Assembly (NCBI GenBank): GCA_965226565.1
Contig: CBDDDI010000004.1
Location: 186,001-250,000, forward strand
Direction: 5' to 3'
Origin: SZUA-444 sp965226565
Lineage (GTDB): Bacteria > Bacillota > Clostridia > Oscillospirales > Ruminococcaceae
Length of the DNA stretch: 64,000 nucleotides
Part shown: piece by piece, positions 1 to 7,146 of the stretch
Layout of the letters: the number at the start of each line of letters is the position of its first letter
Position numbering within the stretch: the first letter of the stretch is position 1
Position numbers and translations under genes: made by a program
The notes under the pieces: model-generated
The model's input: the letters and a program-made list of their open reading frames with translations, nothing else
Database searches by the model: none
Told to the model about the DNA's origin: nothing

Positions 1-624
1 TTTAATGTTCCATATAATAAATCTGCAGATGCTTGTAACAAACAAATTAAAAGAATTGCTGATAAAGGAACTTTTGCAACTCTTTGTGCTAATGTAACTA
101 TGAAATCTACTGGAAAATATATTGATGGCGTTGAACCTTATACTGTGATTGATGTAAACGGAATAGATATAGGAATAATAGGTGTTACATCTGAAAAACC
201 TGATAAAAGAAACAAAATTGAAGTAAGTGACAAAAACTTTACTTATGGACCTACTGTTGTAGAAAATATTCTTCCAGAAGTGCAAGGCAAATCTGACGTA
301 GCTATTGTACTTTCACATTGCGGATATACATATGATTTTGATAATGCAATGATTCCTGGAATTTCTGCTGTAATTGGTGGCGACACACATAAATTATTAA
401 AAAAACCAGTTTATACTTCTAGAAACAAACAACGTTCTGCTCCTATTGTTCAAACTGGTGGTGAATATAATCATCATTTAGGTAGACTAGATTTGACATT
501 CCAAAAAAATGATGGAGAATGGGAACTATATAATTCTGATGGATTTTTATACAATGTTTCTGGTGTAAAATCAGATCCAAAGATAGAAAATATACTTAAT
601 AAATATGGCTATTATAACAATTAG
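1..624 (+). CDS. Metallophosphoesterase / 5'-nucleotidase family protein (3' part only)
   Basis: The reading frame is open from base 1, so the 5' end lies outside the window; 207 codons are visible. It resembles the second half of the calcineurin-like metallophosphatase domain of UshA/5'-nucleotidase proteins, which hydrolyse nucleotides or related phosphoesters with two metal ions. Visible motifs are VLSHCGYTYD and the metal-binding GGDTH, followed by QTGGEYNHHLGRLDL, which matches the end of that domain. The protein stops there, so the separate C-terminal nucleotidase domain of UshA is absent. The exact substrate cannot be told. It converges with the next gene on a shared terminator. Confidence 0.8.
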   Translation, partial: FNVPYNKSADACNKQIKRIADKGTFATLCANVTMKSTGKYIDGVEPYTVIDVNGIDIGIIGVTSEKPDKRNKIEVSDKNFTYGPTVVENILPEVQGKSDVAIVLSHCGYTYDFDNAMIPGISAVIGGDTHKLLKKPVYTSRNKQRSAPIVQTGGEYNHHLGRLDLTFQKNDGEWELYNSDGFLYNVSGVKSDPKIENILNKYGYYNN

Positions 625-634
625 CTTATAACAC

Positions 635-671
635 AAAAAACTTCTATGGAATTTTACCATAGAAGTTTTTT
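635..671. terminator. Bidirectional intrinsic terminator
   Basis: A perfect stem (AAAACTTCTATGG / CCATAGAAGTTTT) with a short loop is flanked by A-run and T-run. It lies between two convergent genes that end at 624 and 675, so it can serve both. Confidence 0.9.
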
Positions 672-674
672 ATA

Positions 675-1574
675 TTAAAAATCTCTAAGAATATTTTTTA
701 CATCAAAATTACCTTGATAACGATTAAAATAATTAGTTATCTTATCATTAGGAACGTTTTCATTCTTTTCTATAATCAAAGCAACTGTTCCTGTTACAAT
801 TGGACTTGCCATAGATGATCCGGAATAGATTGAATATATATTTGTATACTCTTTATTTGAATATGCAGTTATTATGTTTTCGCCAGGAACAGTAATATAA
901 TTATTACATCCTTTTAACGAATGCAAATTCTTGCCATCATTTGATTCAGCAGCAACACAAATAGTTTCATCAAATCTTGCTGGATATAAAACATTACCAT
1001 TAAGTTCGTTACCAGCAGCAGCTACAATTGTAATTCCTTTATCATAAGCTTTTCTTATAGCAATATGCAATTTTTCAGAATGCTCTTCAACTCCGAAACT
1101 AATATTAATTATATCCACATTATCTCTAATTGCATAATTAATTGCACGAATTAAATCATTTGTTTGAACATTGCCATTATCATCTAAAACATCTATCATA
1201 GTAATTTCAGCATCAGGAGCCATTCCTAATACTCCATTTCTACAGTTTGGATAACTACATATAATAGAAGTTACTCTTGTTCCATGAGTATAATTTTTTA
1301 AATCTTTTCCATGAATAACTCTATGTACATTTATTTTAGTATCTTTAAAATCAGAATGATTGCTATCAACTCCAGTATCAATTACTGCAATTTTGACACC
1401 TTTACCTGAATAATCATATCTTTTATTATTCCAATTTATATCTTTAAGCCATCTTTGCATTCTATGAGTTGGAGTTGTAACAACTTTTTCTCTATTATGA
1501 GTAATAATAATATAGTTAAATAATATAAATATTGAACTGAAAATTATAATAATAATATAACCAATTTTTTTGAT
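675..1574 (-). CDS. S8 (subtilisin-like) serine protease, probably membrane-anchored
   Basis: A subtilase catalytic domain with all key residues: Asp in AVIDTGVD, His in THGTRV, oxyanion Asn in AAAGNE and Ser in GSSMASP. From the first ATG (1460) the protein has 261 residues and no secretion signal. The frame stays open upstream to about 1577 and encodes a basic start (KK) followed by a hydrophobic stretch GYIIIIIFSSIFILFNYIII, a typical signal anchor. A GGGGAG ribosome binding site at 1585-1591 sits before this extension, but no ATG, GTG or TTG follows in frame. I place the start at the ATC codon (1574), 10 nt from the site; CTT (1577) or ATT (1565) are alternatives. Protease confidence is high, start confidence low. 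The substrate is unknown. Confidence 0.85.
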   Translation of the reverse strand: MKKIGYIIIIIFSSIFILFNYIIITHNREKVVTTPTHRMQRWLKDINWNNKRYDYSGKGVKIAVIDTGVDSNHSDFKDTKINVHRVIHGKDLKNYTHGTRVTSIICSYPNCRNGVLGMAPDAEITMIDVLDDNGNVQTNDLIRAINYAIRDNVDIINISFGVEEHSEKLHIAIRKAYDKGITIVAAAGNELNGNVLYPARFDETICVAAESNDGKNLHSLKGCNNYITVPGENIITAYSNKEYTNIYSIYSGSSMASPIVTGTVALIIEKNENVPNDKITNYFNRYQGNFDVKNILRDF

Positions 1575-1760
1575 AAGTCTTTACTCCCCTCTTATGCTTT
1601 TATCAAGATTTTCCCACAACTAGGTGGTTTATTATTAATTATTCGACTTTATAATATTACCAATATCCCGCAAATATGTCAATATATTTTTTTAATTTTA
1701 TTAATTAAATCCTTTTGTGCATGCATTATCTTGTCAAAAAAGGTATTTTATTGTCACATA

Positions 1761-1812
1761 AGCACAAAAAATAAAGCAAACATCCTCTTACTTAAAAGAA
1801 AATGTTTGCTCT
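1761..1812 (-). terminator. Intrinsic terminator of the LiaF-like gene
   Basis: On the minus strand the stem AGCAAACAT / ATGTTTGCT is followed by TTATTTTTT, just downstream of the gene ending at 1831. The rest of 1592-1760 is AT-rich and shows nothing else I recognise. Confidence 0.8.
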
Positions 1813-1830
1813 TTATGTATAATAAAATAT

Positions 1831-2538
1831 TTATTTAATGTCAACTCCACCAAACATACAAAATGCATTTACATATACTGTTGGAGCGTTTACATCAGGA
1901 CATGATGTAAATGTATTATCAATTCCACCAAAAATAGGAACACTAGATGTTTCTAATTTAACATTTTTAGGAAGCAAAATATCAATTCCTCCGAAAATAG
2001 CCTGACACTGTATAATACAATCTTCAGTAATAATAGCATTAGTCAAATCAAGATCAACTCCACCAAATACTGCTGAACAGTTGCCACCATGGTATTCAAG
2101 ATTATTATAATTAGCTGCTGAACCACCAAAAACAGCAAATTCATTTTTTGAGTCTTTTGATGTTTTATATTTTGTATTATTGCTTGAATGTGAACTAACA
2201 AATTTATTAAAATGGATTTGATTTGTAATAGCATTTATAATAATTAATATTCCACACACTATAAAGAAAATAGGAAAAAGCAATTTACCAAAACTTACAT
2301 TTTCTATAACATCTTGCTGTTGGAGAAGAAACATAACACCGAAAAGTAAACCTATTGAATTAAATAATTTAAAGCCATGTTGCACTATACTAGAAATTGA
2401 AGGAATTATTATAAATAGTGTCCACCATCCATCAAAAAATAAATCAAAATTCCATAATTCTGCTATATCTCCACAAACACCTACTCCAATAGCGATCATC
2501 GTTAAACCTATTAAAATAGGCGTAATTTTCTTTTTCAT
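1831..2538 (-). CDS. LiaF-like membrane protein (cell-wall stress family)
   Basis: This 235-residue protein has about four hydrophobic segments in residues 1-105, including a WWTLFIIIPSI motif typical of the N-terminal domain of LiaI/LiaF-like proteins. A soluble C-terminal domain carries four repeats of FGG (AVFGG, AVFGGVDL, AIFGGIDI, PIFGGID) and ends in MFGGVDIK, like the LiaF/YvqF C-terminal beta domain. In Bacillus, LiaF restrains the LiaRS two-component system that answers cell-wall antibiotics. No liaRS pair is adjacent here, so the role is inferred from family only. A GTGAGG ribosome binding site sits about 8 nt before the ATG. Confidence 0.75.
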   Translation of the reverse strand: MKKKITPILIGLTMIAIGVGVCGDIAELWNFDLFFDGWWTLFIIIPSISSIVQHGFKLFNSIGLLFGVMFLLQQQDVIENVSFGKLLFPIFFIVCGILIIINAITNQIHFNKFVSSHSSNNTKYKTSKDSKNEFAVFGGSAANYNNLEYHGGNCSAVFGGVDLDLTNAIITEDCIIQCQAIFGGIDILLPKNVKLETSSVPIFGGIDNTFTSCPDVNAPTVYVNAFCMFGGVDIK

Positions 2539-2597
2539 ATCAAAACCTCACTTACACTTGACTTTTAATACGTACACACTTTCAAAATTATATAACA

Positions 2598-2633
2598 AAA
2601 TCCTCGATTACATACATATGAAGTCGAGGATTA
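2598..2633 (-). terminator. Terminator of the five-tRNA operon
   Basis: On the minus strand, AATCCTCGA pairs with TCGAGGATT around a loop and is followed by a T-rich tail, immediately after the tRNA-Cys 3' CCA. Confidence 0.85.
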
Positions 2634-2635
2634 TT

Positions 2636-2709
2636 TGGAGGCGCCACCCAGATTTGAACTGGGGATCAGGGTGTTGCAGACCCATGCCTTACCACTTGGC
2701 TATAGCGCC
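2636..2709 (-). tRNA. tRNA-Cys (anticodon GCA)
   Basis: A 74-nt cloverleaf with acceptor GGCGCTA/TGGCGCC, anticodon loop CTGCAAC, T arm CCCAG-TTCAAAT-CTGGG and encoded CCA. It is the last of five tRNAs in one transcript. Confidence 0.96.
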
Positions 2710-2715
2710 TTAATA

Positions 2716-2791
2716 TGGAGCGGATTACGAGGCTCGAACTCGCTACCTCCACCTTGGCAAGGTGGCGCTCTACCAGATGAGCTAAATCCGC
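2716..2791 (-). tRNA. tRNA-Gly (anticodon GCC)
   Basis: A 76-nt cloverleaf starting GCGGATT, with anticodon stem-loop CCACC-TTGCCAA-GGTGG and encoded CCA. It is the fourth tRNA of the operon. Confidence 0.97.
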
Positions 2792-2859
2792 ATATTAAGT
2801 ACATTAAATTATATTAGATAGTGTTAAATTTTATTCCAGAAATCTATCTACCCATGTAT

Positions 2860-2935
<76 letters not shown>

Positions 2936-2939
2936 ATAT

Positions 2940-3016
2940 TGGCGACCTGAATGGGGCTCGAACCCACGACCTCTAGCGTGACAGGCTAGCGTTCTAACCA
3001 ACTGAACTACCAGGCC
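2940..3016 (-). tRNA. tRNA-Asp (anticodon GTC)
   Basis: A 77-nt cloverleaf starting GGCCTGG, with anticodon stem-loop CTAGC-CTGTCAC-GCTAG, discriminator G and encoded CCA. It is the second tRNA of the operon. Confidence 0.97.
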
Positions 3017-3020
3017 AATG

Positions 3021-3096
3021 TGGTGGGAACAACAGGGCTCGAACCTGTGACCCTCTGCTTGTAAGGCAGATGCTCTCCCAGCTGAGCTATGCTCCC
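3021..3096 (-). tRNA. tRNA-Val (anticodon TAC)
   Basis: A 76-nt cloverleaf starting GGGAGCA, with anticodon stem-loop CTGCC-TTACAAG and encoded CCA. It is the first tRNA after the promoter. A small hairpin (GTCACT/AGTGAC, 3101-3117) lies in its 5' leader. Confidence 0.97.
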
Positions 3097-3124
3097 ACAT
3101 GTCACTCCACAAGTGACGATATTT

Positions 3125-3153
3125 ATTATACATCATTATAATACATTTGTCAA
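3125..3153 (-). promoter_or_regulatory. Sigma-A promoter of the tRNA operon
   Basis: Perfect minus-strand boxes: TTGACA (3148-3153), a 17-nt spacer and TATAAT (3125-3130), about 30 nt upstream of the tRNA-Val leader. The strength fits a stable-RNA promoter. Confidence 0.92.
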
Positions 3154-3208
3154 GACTTTTTATTATTATTTTTATAAAAAATCTTCTAACAACCACATAT
3201 TAATTTAA

Positions 3209-4081
3209 TTATTTATTATCCATTAAATTTTTTATATCATCTTTTGTAAATTCGTATTTTTTACTACAAAAATGACAATCAACAGTTGTTGTTTCATCTT
3301 GCATAAGCTCTTCTAAACCTTCTTTGCCTATACTAATCAACGCTTTTTGAACTCTTTCTAATGAACAATCACATTTATAATCTACTTTAAAATCATCCAA
3401 AACATTTGGTTCTAAACCATCTAAAACTTTCATTGCAATATTTTCAGCACTCAAACCATCTTCCATCATTTGAGTAATTGATTTTAATGATTTTATATTT
3501 TTTTCAATTGTATCAATTGTTTCATCACTAGCAAAAGGAAGGACTTCTATCAAAAATCCACCTGCAACTTTTACAGTTAAATCAGGATTAACAAGCACTC
3601 CAAGTGCACATACTGAAGGAACTTGTTCGCTTGTTGCAAGATAATTTGTTATATCTTCAGCTATTTCTCCACTTATAATAGGAACTTGTCCAGAATAAGG
3701 CTCTTTTAATCCTAAATCCTTAACAACTGATAATGTTCCATTTCTTCCTACTGCTCCAGCAACATCAAGCTTGTTCATTTTATTCAAAGGTATTTCCACA
3801 ACTGGATTATTTACATAAGCTTTAACATTTCCATAGCTATCTGAAACAGCTAATAATGTACCTGTAGGTCCATCTCCATCCATTCTAACAGTTATTGTAT
3901 CATCTTTACCTTTAAGTCCAAAACCAAGCAAAGAAGCTGCCATAGTAAGTCTTCCAAGAGCTGCTGTAACCACAGCAGAAGTTGTATGAATTTTTTCTAT
4001 TTCACCAATAATATCAGTAGCTTCTATTGCACTTGCAACCACAGATGCATCCGCACTTATTGTTCTAACTATCTTACCCAT
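3209..4081 (-). CDS. hslO: Hsp33 redox-regulated molecular chaperone
   Basis: A 290-residue cytosolic chaperone that is switched on when oxidation releases zinc from four cysteines. The cysteines are visible near the C-terminus as CDC (237, 239) and CHFC (269, 272), with the usual spacing of about 30 residues. The N-terminal part (VRTISADASVVASAIEAT, LGRLTMAASLLGFGLKG) matches the Hsp33 core, and the length is normal for the family. The ATG directly abuts the stop of the upstream methyltransferase gene, so the two are probably translated together. It is the last gene of a minus-strand cluster before the tRNAs. Confidence 0.96.
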   Translation of the reverse strand: MGKIVRTISADASVVASAIEATDIIGEIEKIHTTSAVVTAALGRLTMAASLLGFGLKGKDDTITVRMDGDGPTGTLLAVSDSYGNVKAYVNNPVVEIPLNKMNKLDVAGAVGRNGTLSVVKDLGLKEPYSGQVPIISGEIAEDITNYLATSEQVPSVCALGVLVNPDLTVKVAGGFLIEVLPFASDETIDTIEKNIKSLKSITQMMEDGLSAENIAMKVLDGLEPNVLDDFKVDYKCDCSLERVQKALISIGKEGLEELMQDETTTVDCHFCSKKYEFTKDDIKNLMDNK

Positions 4082-4831
4082 TTATTTTACCTTTCTAGTA
4101 ACAAACGTTAATTTCTCACTTTTATCAAAAGGAGAATTTTTTGTCATATAATCAAACACTGAAATTACTTCTAAACCAGATTTTTCGCACATTTCTTTTA
4201 TTTCACTTTGAGAAAAAGCAATCTCACAAAAACTCTCATCATATCTATAATATTTATCATCTTCTTGTTCAAAAAAAGTTAAATCAATTTGAACTTTGTT
4301 ATCATCATTTTCATAAGAATTTTGCCATACACAATAAACTTGATCTGTATCATACACAAAAGTATTATCACCAAGTATTTGTTTATGTTTATAAGGAGTA
4401 TTAACATCAAAAATAAACAATCCATCATTTGGATCAAGAAACAGAGAAACGTGCTCCAAAGCACGTTTTATACAAGATTTATCCGCAAGATGATTAAGGC
4501 TATCTAAAGCACAAATTATAACATCAATTGTTCCAAACATATCAAGTTTACACATATCTTGTCTCAAATATTGAATAGGCAAACCACTATCAAATTTCTT
4601 TTCAATAGCAACATTAAGCATTTCTTCAGAAATATCAACGCCAATAACATCATAATCTTTTTTAGCCATAGCTTCACAAAGACTACCAGTGCCACAAGCA
4701 AGATCCAGCAAAATACCTTTTTTATCTGTAAATTCTTTAACTATTTTATCATAATAATCAGCATGAAAATTATAATCAATATTAGTAGTAAGATTATCAT
4801 AATACCTAGAAAATTGATTATAATTACTCAT
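4082..4831 (-). CDS. Class I SAM-dependent methyltransferase
   Basis: 249 residues with a Rossmann-type SAM-binding fold. Motif I is LLDLACGTGSL (about residues 41-51), the acidic end of strand beta-2 is VIGVDIS, and VIICALDSLNHL follows as the later motif. It resembles the small-molecule methyltransferases often found next to hslO or yerC in Clostridia; the substrate is not known. Its start overlaps the end of the yerC-like gene by 8 nt and its stop abuts hslO, so it sits inside a tight operon. Confidence 0.85.
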   Translation of the reverse strand: MSNYNQFSRYYDNLTTNIDYNFHADYYDKIVKEFTDKKGILLDLACGTGSLCEAMAKKDYDVIGVDISEEMLNVAIEKKFDSGLPIQYLRQDMCKLDMFGTIDVIICALDSLNHLADKSCIKRALEHVSLFLDPNDGLFIFDVNTPYKHKQILGDNTFVYDTDQVYCVWQNSYENDDNKVQIDLTFFEQEDDKYYRYDESFCEIAFSQSEIKEMCEKSGLEVISVFDYMTKNSPFDKSEKLTFVTRKVK

Positions 4832-5120
4832 CTTTATCCTTCATTCTATCAAATACAATTGCATAACCATCAGAACCGTAATTAAGCGAACGATTAACAC
4901 GGCTAATTGTAGCAGTACTAGCACCAGTTTGTGAAACAATATCACTATATACTTTATGTTCTTTCAACATTTTTGCAACCTGAAAACGCTGTGATAAAGC
5001 TTTAAGTTCAAGAACTGTGCATAAATCTTGAAAAAAATCATAGCATTCATCAACATCTTTAAGGCACAAAACTGCATCAAACAAATCATCAAGATTTTGA
5101 TCTTTCAACTTGTTACTCAT
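4824..5120 (-). CDS. YerC/YecD-family TrpR-like DNA-binding protein
   Basis: 98 residues. The stretch ELKALSQRFQVAKML and the helix-turn-helix DIVSQTGASTATISRVNRSL match the YerC subgroup of the Trp-repressor superfamily. Members are small helical regulators; target genes are generally not known. The ATG has a good site upstream (GGAGACAC). The next gene downstream starts before this one ends. Promoter elements are not obvious in the 63-nt gap to lysA. Confidence 0.88.
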   Translation of the reverse strand: MSNKLKDQNLDDLFDAVLCLKDVDECYDFFQDLCTVLELKALSQRFQVAKMLKEHKVYSDIVSQTGASTATISRVNRSLNYGSDGYAIVFDRMKDKDE

Positions 5121-5183
5121 ATTGTGTCTCCTTCTTTTGATTTATCACTTAAATTTTACCACATTAAATTGTGAAAGTAAATA

Positions 5184-6482
5184 CTAAATATCATATTTTA
5201 TTAAGTCATCCATAGTTTCTCTTCGTACAATAAGTCTAACTTTACCGTTTTTAACTGAAATAACAGCTGGTTTTGTTAATCTATTATAATTTGAAGCCAT
5301 TGAATAATTATAAGCACCAGTTGATAAAACTGCAAGAATATCACCTTTTTCAGGTTCTTGTATTTTCACATTTTCACCTATTAAATCTCCACTTTCACAA
5401 CACTTACCAGCAACTGTAGCAACAAAATCCTTAGGTTTATTAGCTTTATTTGCAATAAGCATATCATATTTAGAACTATAAAGTGCATAACGTGGATTAT
5501 CAGCCATAGAACCATTAACAGTAACATAATCTCTTATATTAGGAATATTTTTTATATTTCCAACTTTGTATAAAGTAACTCCAGCTGGCCCAACAATAGA
5601 ACGTCCTGGTTCAATAATAATAAAAGGTCTGTCCATATTATTTTTATTACAAAAATCATTAATAGTCTCAGCAACATTTTTCATATATTCTCTATATCCT
5701 AAAGGTGAATCTTCATCAGTATATTTAATACCAAATCCACCACCAAGGTTCAAATCAGTAATAACATGTCCAAGTTCATTTTTAACTTTCAATATAAAAC
5801 CAAGCATAACTTCAGCAGCAAGTTTAAAAGGTTCTACATCAAAAATTTGAGATCCAATATGACAATGCACACCAGTTAAATTTATATTTTCCATCTCAAG
5901 AGCAGTTTTAACAGCTTTAAATGCTTCACCTGTTTCAAGAGCAAATCCAAATTTACTATCAATTTGACCTGTTCTAATAAAATCATGAGTATGAGCATCA
6001 ATTCCTGGTTTTATTCTAATATAAACTCCAGCTTTAACATGTTGATTTCCAGCTATTTCATTTATTGATTCAAGCTCATCAATATTATCAACAACAATTC
6101 TTTTAACACCATATCTTAATGCATATGTAATTTCATCTTTTGTTTTATTATTTCCATGAAAACATATTCTATCTGTTGGAAAAGATGTGCTAATAGCTGT
6201 ATAAAGTTCGCCTTCAGAAACAACATCTATTCCCATTCCTTCATCAGCCATAACTCTATAAATTTCTTTACAAGAAAAAGCTTTACTAGCATAACAAACC
6301 ATACCATTCCCATTGTAAAATTCATCAATACTATTTTTAAATTCTTTACAATTTTCTTTAATTAAATCTTCATCCATAACGTAAAGAGGAGTTTTGAACT
6401 CTTTTGCTATATTTACCGCATCTACGCCACCAATAGTTAGATGTCCCATTTCATTTACATTTAGATTATTTGCATTAAACAC
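5184..6482 (-). CDS. lysA: Diaminopimelate decarboxylase
   Basis: 432 residues, a fold-III (alanine racemase-like) PLP enzyme that makes L-lysine from meso-diaminopimelate, the last step of lysine synthesis. The PLP lysine lies in MVCYASKAFSCKEIYR. The HIGSQIFDVEPF and NLGGGFGIKY motifs are present, as is the substrate-binding CCESGDLI, which marks LysA rather than an ornithine or arginine decarboxylase. Length and motif order are typical. It lies 16 nt after engB on the same strand. Confidence 0.96.
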   Translation of the reverse strand: MFNANNLNVNEMGHLTIGGVDAVNIAKEFKTPLYVMDEDLIKENCKEFKNSIDEFYNGNGMVCYASKAFSCKEIYRVMADEGMGIDVVSEGELYTAISTSFPTDRICFHGNNKTKDEITYALRYGVKRIVVDNIDELESINEIAGNQHVKAGVYIRIKPGIDAHTHDFIRTGQIDSKFGFALETGEAFKAVKTALEMENINLTGVHCHIGSQIFDVEPFKLAAEVMLGFILKVKNELGHVITDLNLGGGFGIKYTDEDSPLGYREYMKNVAETINDFCNKNNMDRPFIIIEPGRSIVGPAGVTLYKVGNIKNIPNIRDYVTVNGSMADNPRYALYSSKYDMLIANKANKPKDFVATVAGKCCESGDLIGENVKIQEPEKGDILAVLSTGAYNYSMASNYNRLTKPAVISVKNGKVRLIVRRETMDDLIKYDI

Positions 6483-6498
6483 TTATTTATTCCCCCAC

Positions 6499-7125
6499 TT
6501 AATCCTTAATATTTTCTGAGTCAGATTGTACTGTATCTAACAATTCTTCTGAAAGCTCCTCTATTATAGCTTTTATTTCGTCAACGCCTTCTCCTGTTTG
6601 AGAAGAAAACTGCACAACTTTTATGTCCTTAAAACACGGTATTTCATTTTCAAAAGCTTGCATTCTTGCTTTGCGTTGATTATTTGTAAGCTTATCTGCT
6701 TTTGTAAGTACAATAATAAACGGTATTTCACTTTCTATCAAAAAATTAATCATGTGCAAATCATCTTTTGATGGTGCATGACGCATATCGACAAGTTGAA
6801 CTACAAGCTCAAGCTGTCGATCGTCATGTAAATATCCTTCAATAAGTGCTGCCCAACGTGTTTTTTCTGTCTTAGAAACCTTTGCATAACCATATCCAGG
6901 AAGATCTACAAAATATATATTGTCTACTGTAAAAAAATTTATTGTTATTGTCTTTCCTGGCATAGAACTTACTTTTGCAAGTGTTTTTCTATTAAGTATT
7001 TTATTTATTAAAGATGATTTTCCAACATTTGAACGTCCAGAAAACGCTATCTCTATTTTTTCAGAAGAAGGTATCTGCGAAAACCTTCCATATGAAGTAT
7101 AAAAATCTGCTTTATTAAAATTCAT
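6499..7125 (-). CDS. engB: Ribosome biogenesis GTPase EngB (YsxC/YihA)
   Basis: 208 residues, a Ras-like GTPase needed for assembly of the large ribosomal subunit. The P-loop is GRSNVGKSSL (G1), followed by PGKTITINF (G2), DLPGYGYA (G3), TKAD (G4) and the SSQTGEG region (G5). All are intact. It follows lon after 21 nt, the same lon-engB order seen in Bacillus, which supports both calls. Confidence 0.96.
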   Translation of the reverse strand: MNFNKADFYTSYGRFSQIPSSEKIEIAFSGRSNVGKSSLINKILNRKTLAKVSSMPGKTITINFFTVDNIYFVDLPGYGYAKVSKTEKTRWAALIEGYLHDDRQLELVVQLVDMRHAPSKDDLHMINFLIESEIPFIIVLTKADKLTNNQRKARMQAFENEIPCFKDIKVVQFSSQTGEGVDEIKAIIEELSEELLDTVQSDSENIKD

Positions 7126-7146
7126 TAAAACCTTGCCTTTCAGTTC

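Noticed and set aside
4279..4885. Several plus- and minus-strand frames across the methyltransferase gene
   Set aside because: They are composition-driven shadows rich in Ile, Asn and Lys without ribosome sites or recognisable motifs.
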